Source of the DNA: Neckera pumila
Taxonomy: Eukaryota > Streptophyta > Bryopsida > Hypnales > Neckeraceae
Length of the DNA: 64,000 nt
NCBI GenBank assembly: GCA_963969595.1
Contig: OZ018415.1
Coordinates: forward strand, 23,317,782 to 23,381,781
Reading direction: 5' to 3'
The translations under genes were made by a program, and so were the position numbers. The stretch's first letter is position 1; the number at the start of each line of letters is the position of its first letter. The notes beneath the pieces were generated by a model. It was not told the DNA's origin, ran no database searches, and was given only the letters and a program-made list of their open reading frames with translations. Below, in pieces: positions 56,704 to 64,000 of this stretch.

Positions 56704-56864
56704 TAATTTTTAACAAATGGAAAATACCATGACCTTAAAAAAATAAATAAAAATAACAACAGCGAAGCCGTGAAGCTGGCAAATGAAGATCCCTAAGTAT
56801 TTTGTGATTGTGGTTTATTCTCAACTTCTAGCGGCATATTGTTGCTTAAAAATGGCTTGTTGTA

Positions 56865-57166
56865 AGGTAGTCTGTTCTAAAAGCGACTGGCTTCTAAAAC
56901 CGATTATGGTGCACAGCTACATTTTTCTTTTTTCAATGTACCAACGTTGTACATTTCAAGAGATGGGCGGTTTTACTGACCATTGCATTTCAACTTCAAA
57001 AATTTGTAACTAGTTCCACAAAGGTCCTAATAAATATGAAACGCCTTGGATTAGATGCCAATTCCATTTTTCTTCCTACAAAAATTTAATGAAAGTTGTT
57101 TCAAGGAGTTCAGCTTTCCCCTAAGGCAAACAACTCTTAAAGAGTCGCTTTAAGAGCAGACTACCT
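56865..57166. mobile_element. AGGTAG-ended MITE (family 2)
   Basis: A 302 bp element, ends AGGTAGTCTGTTCTAAAAGC and GCTTTAAGAGCAGACTACCT, flanked by TA. It is inverted relative to the neighbouring copy at 57,295. Non-coding. Confidence 0.75.
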
Positions 57167-57294
57167 TACCATTGGTTTGGGCTCCAACGTGAGCTCTTGG
57201 TTTCAAGTTCTTATGATGTAGTAACAAGGTACAAATAACTTATGCTATGCTTCTTTGTCGCAAAAAAACACACCATATTTGCACCCTGTTACAA

Positions 57295-57596
57295 AGTTAG
57301 TCCGCTCTTAAACCAACCATTTAAGAGCTGATTGCCTTTCCGGGGAAGCTAAACTCTTTGAAACAATTTTCAGTAAATTTCAATAGGAAGAAAAATGGAA
57401 TTGGCATCTAGCCCAAGTCGTTTCATATTTTTTGGACCTTTGTGGCATTAGTTACAAATTTTTTAAGTTGAAATGCAATGGTCACTAAAATTGACCACTT
57501 CTTGAGATGAATATTGCTAATACATTGAAGAAAGCAAAATGTACCTTTGTGGCATGATTGCTTTTAGAGCCCGCTTGCTTTTAGAGCAGACTACCT
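57295..57596. mobile_element. AGGTAG-ended MITE (family 2)
   Basis: About 300 bp, left end degraded ('agttagtccgctcttaaacc'), right end TTTTAGAGCAGACTACCT. The interior has 'aagagctgattgcctttccgg' and 'ggcatctagcccaagtcg' in family order. Confidence 0.7.
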
Positions 57597-57600
57597 TACT

Positions 57601-59520
57601 TGCGATCCTACTTGTCCTTGACTCCGTGCACTAATGCTCTACTTACCAGCAAGCAAAGCATGAAGGTCAGGGCAACAATACGTAAGCTTATTGTACCCTA
57701 TGTAAAGGTCGTATTTGACATAAATTAAGTTATTTTCCACTCCACCCACCCCTTTACCAAATGTCATCTTGCGATTGGCATGAGGTGATGTGGACCTCTG
57801 AGAATTTGATGTGGAAATTCAATCTGGGCACTTGAGTGCCGAATCGGACCTCCCCGTATGGTACGCGGCTGTGGAAGGACTCTTTGCTGCAAGAGGAAAT
57901 TGAGCTCCCGTTGGAAACACTTTCACTGGGCCGGAAAGTTATAATATGGATAGTTAGATTACGTATATTACAAATTACTATCAAATTAACCCTTCAAGGA
58001 CGCGGTCCCCCCATTACCAAGGTAGTCACCAAGTTGCTTCGATTATTGGAGCAATAGGTGCATTCTTTGTTTCTACAGTGTATAACTAAATCATCCATCA
58101 ACCACTTTTTGGCCTTAGTGTCTTTAATTTTAAAGGTCAAAATTATGCAACAAGTTGGTAATGACTTATATCTATAGTAAGGGAGCTGACCCATTTTTGA
58201 TTAAGCACCCATTTTTGCTATGCAGGCTGTTCTCTTTCCACTCAACATGAGACAAACAGTCATTAACTATGTCACGGTTCTCAACGTGGTTGTGGTGGAT
58301 AATGATTGGCTACAAGCCTAAAAATTAGGCTTTAGTCATTAGGTTTGATAGCAGTTCCAAGTACTATGACATCTACTTTTACTTGGGGAAGATATTTGGA
58401 AAAAGTATGGTTCAAATTTTTTTGCAAAATCTTTTTTTTATTTAAACAAGAACTATTTAATTTAAAATTTCTTAAATTATATCCTTCTATAAACAAAAAT
58501 TTGTTTTCCCAAGAAATCCCCAACGAAATAAAGAAACCTTTGCGTAAGCTAATTTTTTTCACTAATTTTGGCATGATTATTCTTTTTTTATTTATTTCAA
58601 AAATTTATTATATTTTAATATCATATATATTTATTTTCAAATATAATATATAAAAAATATTTAAATATTTACATCATTACTACAATTGAAGGTGGAACAC
58701 TCAATATTGCAACCCACCCTTGGTGGATTTACAACCAGACTTTGGTCAGAAATAGAGAGGTCTATTTAATGAGTATAGGTCTAATAGAATCTTTAAAAAA
58801 AAATTCATAAGAATTATGTTTTGAGAAATAAAAATCTGAAATTTTTGGCAGCCTTCCAAACTCAATTTCTATGAACCTAATTTCTACACAAGGAAAAATT
58901 CCTCCCTTGAAGAACCCCACCCTGCAGATATGCGTAATTGCTTACTTGGTCGGAAATGGGTCGGCTCCCTTACAGAATGAAGGTCAGAGTTGTGCTACCA
59001 TGGACTTCAAATAGTCCACCAACAATCCATCAAGACCAGACTGATATCTGTGTTCAGAAAGATAAGCTTACATCAACCTCAACTGCAATTTCCTGCACAA
59101 CAAGATTGAGTTGGGTAAGTTAGTTGTCCTGAAATTGAAAACTCAAATTAATTAATGGAACATGTATGACATTTCCAACTAAGTAACTTAATGTAGCATG
59201 CATACTGTGGATACTTGCATTCATTATTGCCAAAATCTAGTGGAATTGAGTTTCCTTACTGATAACTAGCAATTCAGTTCTCCCCAGCCCATGCCATGTG
59301 TACAATGTAGTCAAACACTTCAGTTTATAAGTTCTCTTAGTACTTAATTTAAAAAAATTTTAAATTATAATATAATTTACTTGGAAATGCATCGGTAAGG
59401 TACTTAATGTTGGATGGACATTGGTTGCCTAGAGACTGACTTAAAAGATTTATCCTACATTAGTACAAAACGTGCATGATAGACTAAGCTTCAAGACCCA
59501 CCCACATTTGATATAACTTG
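57601..59520. other. Spacer, no convincing gene
   Basis: Contains a very AT-rich stretch at 58,400-58,680 with a 102-codon plus-strand frame (58,345-58,653), rich in Phe, Ile, Lys and Leu and without a recognised domain. It could be organelle-derived DNA or random AT-rich sequence; I do not call it. Confidence 0.4.
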
Positions 59521-61208
59521 TCAGAAAGACAATGCTAACAAGCTTAGACAACGCCCACATTCTCTGAAATGGGAGAATTCTCTCATTATGCTACCTTTAC
59601 CATTGTCAAGCCAAATCTTTAACATTGAGGAAGCTGAAATCATGGAAAACCAAGCATGTGCCCAAAATGTCAAGAAGCTTCTCCACCTGCAGTAGACAGG
59701 TTGCACACACAGCAGTATTTGCACAAGGATATAAGTTCCAAGGGGGTGGAAATCCAACACAATTGCAGGTCATATTTCTGGCAGTGCAGGCAATTTCAAC
59801 CTTAATACATTTGCAGAATATGCAGCAATCCTTCCCTACACACCTTGCATGTCATGGAGCCTTGTAAGACAGTTTACAAGAGTACTTTTAGCTAAATGCT
59901 CCACGAGCATTACATATAGCAACACCATGAATCTGAAGACCATACCTATCAAGCTGTAGACAAACCACAGAAGTGCCAAATAGAAGAAAAGGAATTCACA
60001 TATTGATGAAGAACAGAAGGGACTAAGTTTCATTCAAATGCACATGTAAGGCATCCACAACTGGTTAGAGCAGAACATGATTTCCACAAGTGGCAAATCA
60101 GCAGTCATAAACAATAAACAGAAAAAACATGAAAGGCAAAGGAAAATTACTCGAATGCTGTATCATATATAAATAATGCCGAATGACAAATGATTGATTT
60201 GCCAATTTTCAATTAATGAAGAAAAAATAATGTGTTCCTAGTTTCAAATCTGAAACTAGCTACAAACTCACACACTACTAGAGAGTACTACTCTACTTGC
60301 TCTCTGGTTTGTGACAAATCCTTGTCACAAAACTTCCAATAATGAGTAAATTACTAAGTGGCGACAAATCACGCTTAGCAACACAATCAGCGAATCCCTC
60401 TCTGCACGGAAGTGCAACAGTTCTGCAACTGGACGAGGAGCATCGCTTGTGTTCTGTAAGTACTGCTAGGATCCCTTGCTCTTGTGCGCCAGTCATACAG
60501 CTAAAACGCTTTCTTCGCAGAGAAAGTCCTGAACCAAACGCCGAGCCAGCATCTCCGTCCAAGAACGAATCCAGATAAACTCTCGAATGGGAGCAAAGCA
60601 TAGTCATGAGCTATACTATGATAGAAGAGCAATACGTTAGTAAAGCACACTACTATCCCATCCCGCACTGGAGGCAGAAAGTCCATCCAGGGGAACAATC
60701 AGGAGCTTGACATTCCAGCAGCAATTACTGTCCTCGCGGATAATCATAAAGAATGGTTACTAAGAAAATTGAGGCATCTCGCTCGGCGACATGCACTCTG
60801 AATCGTTGGAAGAGGGTCCACGGACCTGCAAAACATTACACATTTCAGTCTGGAAACAGTCTCTTCATACTAGATCTCTGCGCATATAGACGCTTTGAAA
60901 CCGTTGGAGCACATGGGTTACGTTGTCTTACACAACTATAGAATCCTTCCGGCGTTCCTTCTGATATAACAAGAACTTCAAGAAACCATACATGAGAAGA
61001 GATGGATCCGTACCTGGAATGTAATGTAGCGAAGACACCACATTGGGGCAATCGGAAAAATGAGTATGTCTGGATGGCCTTGTACGCCGTTCACAACCAT
61101 ATACCAACACCACGTCTTCGAACGCAAAGCAATCATGGAAAAATAACTACAAAATAAAAGCTCCAGCCATCACACCACACATCGCCCTACAGAGTCTTTT
61201 AAGAACGC
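59521..61208 (-). other. Region downstream of the CDK-inhibitor-like gene; possible spliced 3' untranslated region
   Basis: Base composition is less AT-rich than in the repeats. On the minus strand there is a possible donor 'cattccag|gtacgg' at 61,014/61,013 and a possible acceptor 'tgttttgcag|gtccgtgg' near 60,826. They would form an intron of about 190 bases in a 3' untranslated region. Frames here (for example 60,293-60,607 minus) show no recognised domain. Confidence 0.3.
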
Positions 61209-61643
61209 TCAAAAGAGGTAACACGGGGACAAGCCCAAATCCTGCTGACTCGGTTTCTCGTACGCAGAGGAGCACGCCATCGCCATTCGACTCACCCCGC
61301 GAGCTTTCTTGGGAGCAGGTGGGCAAATCTCCACATCGACAACCGGTATTTGGTGATCCGTGTCTTTGGGCGTCTCACATCCCACATCCCGCGTGAGCTC
61401 CTCGCATTCACTGATCTCCAAACTCAGAGCACGACACTGACCCCCCTTGGGCGTTCCCGAGCTTCCAGTAAACGAGGCAGCAGTCGTCGTCGTCGTCGTC
61501 GTCACAGTACGAACAGGGCGGAGACTCGGGAGCGAAACCCAGGCATCCACGAGCGACAGACGTCTTCTTCTTCCAAACGGGCTCCCGAATCCCAAATTCT
61601 CCATAGCCTTGGGAGATTGTGTGTGCACCATAATCGACGCCAT
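61209..61643 (-). CDS. SIAMESE-related-like CDK inhibitor
   Basis: A 144-residue single-exon frame on the minus strand. I chose the ATG at 61,643 because the longer frame starts at TTG. Residues 89-113, GCETPKDTDHQIP followed by ICPPAPKKAR, match the conserved core of plant SIAMESE/SMR proteins (C-TP---DH-IP---CPPAPRK). These inhibit cyclin-dependent kinases and promote the switch from division to endoreduplication. The N-terminus has GFGSPFGRRRRLSLVDAWVSL and a run of Thr from an (ACG)n repeat. The length is normal for the family. The C-terminal SMR motifs are not clear. Function is inferred from one motif block. Confidence 0.62.
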   Translation of the reverse strand: MASIMVHTQSPKAMENLGFGSPFGRRRRLSLVDAWVSLPSLRPVRTVTTTTTTTAASFTGSSGTPKGGQCRALSLEISECEELTRDVGCETPKDTDHQIPVVDVEICPPAPKKARGVSRMAMACSSAYEKPSQQDLGLSPCYLF

Positions 61644-61731
61644 CACAATCTGGGACAATAATCACAACGAAACCCAACCGAAAGAAAGAATGAAAACCGT
61701 CGAGGTCCGTGACGAAGCTAACTTATAAAGC

Positions 61732-61740
61732 TAAGTGAAG
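61732..61740 (-). promoter_or_regulatory. Possible TATA box of the CDK-inhibitor-like gene
   Basis: On the minus strand the sequence reads CTTTATAAG, about 90 bases before the chosen ATG. On the plus strand another 'ctataaata' at 61,815-61,823 could serve a divergent transcript, but no plus-strand gene follows. Confidence 0.4.
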
Positions 61741-61859
61741 AGCCAAGGAGACGAGCGCAGGGGTTTAAGACACGAACATGGAGCGCGATCAGCGACGAGT
61801 CACAGAGAGGAGGCTATAAATACACCATCCTCCTCATTGCCTTTCAAATTCGCACTCCA

Positions 61860-62639
61860 CCCAACTTTCCATTTGTGCCAAGGAAGTTTAAATAAAATTT
61901 GAATTCACACCCACCTCTGGGGGCGTTCGGATTCGCTCGAACCTGGGACTCCGCCGCCGCGCACGGCCGCGAGCATCACGCGATCTAGAAGAGTCGAGGA
62001 CGACTCCGCGGACCCAGCGGGTCTGTAGCCTGCAAGTTGCTCCGTCTGAGGAGGGGCTAATTTCTCGCTAGCAGCCACTTTGATTTTTAAATTTTTATTT
62101 TTAGGCCCAGCATTGCTTTAAATGTTTTTTGACACCACGTTCGTTACTTTCCCCTGAAAAAATTAATAAAAGAAGCCTGGCTTTGTCCTAGCTTATTCTT
62201 AGCTGTTTTGAATTGATTACTTTTGTGTATTGTAGGAGAGACTAATTGCAGCTTCCTTCTAAATGCACCCCAAATTGCCCTGTGAGTGACAGGAAGCTGC
62301 CTTGGACGTGATTTATTATTAGGATTGGACCTAAGTTAAGTTAAACCATTTCCTGGCTTATTAGTTCGCTGTGAAGGAAGCTGCAGTGCTGCACTGCAGT
62401 CAGTGTGGGGAGAAAATGCAACTAATCAAATCGTCGTGATGTTTGTCGAGTCTGCTGGTGTGTTGGGCATTGAGAATCTCGGTTGGATCTGCCCTTTTGT
62501 TAGAAATTTAATCAAAATCCCAAATTCTGGTTACTGCAGTCGTTTAGGCCCGGTTAAGGTAGAGCCACCCATAACCAACTGAAATAAGGAATTCCAACAT
62601 GATCTGGAGTGGTGAAGGCAAAACAAATGTTTTTCAGAG
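61860..62639. other. Intergenic spacer with a GC-rich patch
   Basis: A CpG-rich patch at 61,917-62,060 lies upstream of the minus-strand gene and may be part of its promoter. The rest has no recognised feature. Confidence 0.35.
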
Positions 62640-62925
62640 GTACATTAATAGAAATGACAAGGATTGCAAAAAATTTGGTAATTTTATCGCTTGAATTGAA
62701 ATTACTATGAATATTGGGAGGCAGAAAGTGCTTAGACCTATAGCCAATGTCTAGACTCTTTCAATTCGATCATTCAATAAATTTTTTTCTAATCCATTAT
62801 TTCCTACTTTCTTTCTCACAACTTGGAACAAGTGTCATGTATTTATTAGTTCCAACCTTGAAAAGAAAAGAAAAACATTCTAAGCTTGAACAAAAATACG
62901 TGCACCTATAGGTTGGGAATGGGTC
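62640..62925 (+). repeat. Dispersed repeat, copy 2
   Basis: Matches 12-282 in the same orientation across its length, ending at 'ataggttggg'. No coding content. Confidence 0.65.
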
Positions 62926-64000
62926 ACTGGTCGGGAATGGGTGCTCTACCTTACTTAACAATAAAAACAAGCCCGAGGCTTTAGGGTTAGAGAAGTCTCC
63001 TTCACCAAGTGAGCCCTTGTTTGTCATTAAGAAATTCCCCTTTGGAGATTTTGACCCTTGGATTAATGTAAACCATCAAGAGGGATCAAATCGTCATGTT
63101 GTTAGCAGGTTCAGGGGTTTGGAAAAAAAACCTGGTTGCAATTTGAAAATATCGAAAATAAAAAAGCAGTGTTTTTCCTCTAACCACATTCCTTGGAAGT
63201 TTGAGGTGGTGAGTGGCATTTGGGCAATCTTGAGCTTTGTGATCCTCTAGATCAAATGCAACGTCGCTGCATTCAATGACAGCATGTGGCACCCAAAAAA
63301 TAGTGACAATGCATTTGGCTTGGCATAGTTGATTACGAGCGGATGGAGTGGGAGGCTACTAGTAAGTTTATTACAAGGTGCGCAACTAGACAAAGGACGC
63401 CTTAGACCGCTTTGAGAGGAATTAGTGTCGTCATGGTTTGTTTGCAAAGATGATCAATTTGAAGCCTTGGTGGGCTCCCTTTGGTCCTTGGGCCAATTTC
63501 GTTTTTCAATCGCCTTGAGACAAGGCGCCTTAGGAGGCAGCTACCACCGCTTGTGGCCAATTATTCTTGTATCTTTAGGCCTTTGCTTTCTAACCCACCC
63601 TATTCTAATGAAGAAAATGATTTTAGTAGATAGCTAGTATCTGAAACTCTTAAAAGTAATATTGCTTCTGTAGGATTATAATCTTCAAAAACATTGGACT
63701 GTTGAAGGGAATAGTAAAGATTGATTAACGTTTAAAGAACAAAGAGACCATTTGTGGTTGTTGCTTGATTTTGGGTTACAATTTTAAGTAGAATAGTTTT
63801 CTATTCAAAATTTAGATTTTTGTACGAATGGTAAATAAATTTTCATTGTATGATGGTAACTCAAATTATGATTGCTACCAAATTTTATGGCTAGTGTAGA
63901 TGCGTTGGAACCCAACTTGGAATTTACCCAACTTATAGTTTATGTTTGATCCAGGGAGGTCTGTCTAATAGGTTCGTTTCTAATTAGTCAATTAGTAGCC
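62926..64000. other. Spacer to window end, no convincing gene
   Basis: Short frames at 63,017-63,250 and 63,425-63,637 (plus) have no recognised domain. The region 63,255-63,620 is less AT-rich and might be a degraded coding fragment, but nothing is identifiable. Confidence 0.35.

Noticed and set aside
58345..58653. AT-rich 102-codon frame that looks like a plastid or mitochondrial protein
   Set aside because: The composition (Phe, Ile, Lys, Leu) is what any 80% AT sequence gives; I recognised no organelle gene and the frame starts without support.
1..64000. tRNA, rRNA and CRISPR features
   Set aside because: No cloverleaf or rRNA-like segment was recognised by eye, and no regularly spaced repeat array of CRISPR type is present; a eukaryotic nuclear window would not be expected to have one.

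Overview
The window is nuclear DNA of a plant. It has spliced genes, a nepenthesin-type aspartic protease, a SIAMESE-related-like CDK inhibitor, plant-type LINE, MULE and Ty3/Gypsy elements, and CACTA-like and Stowaway-like MITEs. It is AT-rich, gene-poor and crowded with nested mobile elements, as in a large genome. A streptophyte is secure; a non-flowering lineage (bryophyte, lycophyte or fern) is only an inference from the unusual retroelement. A run of exactly 200 N near the start is a scaffolding gap.

Layout. Positions 1-18,442 hold no convincing gene, only MITEs, tandem duplications and AT-rich DNA. Positions 18,443-54,138 are one very long Ty3/Gypsy LTR retrotransposon. Its two outer edges sit exactly where the two halves of an older repeat rejoin, with a 4-5 bp target duplication. 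Its reading order on the plus strand is gag with zinc knuckles, protease, a C5 cytosine DNA methyltransferase, reverse transcriptase, RNase H, integrase and a PHD finger. The methyltransferase is cut between motif IV and motif VI by a 25.8 kb block (23,188-49,030). That block contains a 5'-truncated LINE, many MITEs, an apparently intact four-exon aspartic protease gene (34,088-36,496), a dead MULE-type transposase with a SWIM finger (minus strand, 38,223-42,513), a GC-rich degenerate minisatellite and a dead protein kinase (minus strand, 48,099-49,018). Positions 54,143-61,200 are repeats again. A 144-residue CDK-inhibitor-like gene lies on the minus strand at 61,209-61,643, and the rest is featureless.

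The main novelty is the combination of a cytosine methyltransferase and a PHD finger in one LTR retrotransposon, which suggests an element that could write and read chromatin marks. This copy is dead: most internal stops and several lost catalytic residues fit C-to-T or G-to-A change, as expected after long cytosine methylation. Its LTR arrangement is also odd. It looks like a two-LTR circle opened in the middle of an LTR.

The window also allows several MITE families to be defined. A family of about 0.92 kb has TTAA target duplications (piggyBac-like) and is supported by an empty-site/filled-site comparison. A family of 0.3-0.4 kb has AGGTAG ends. There are also single PIF/Harbinger-like, CACTA-like and Stowaway-like elements. 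The supplied reading frames sometimes began at GTG or TTG; I moved starts to ATG where it mattered.
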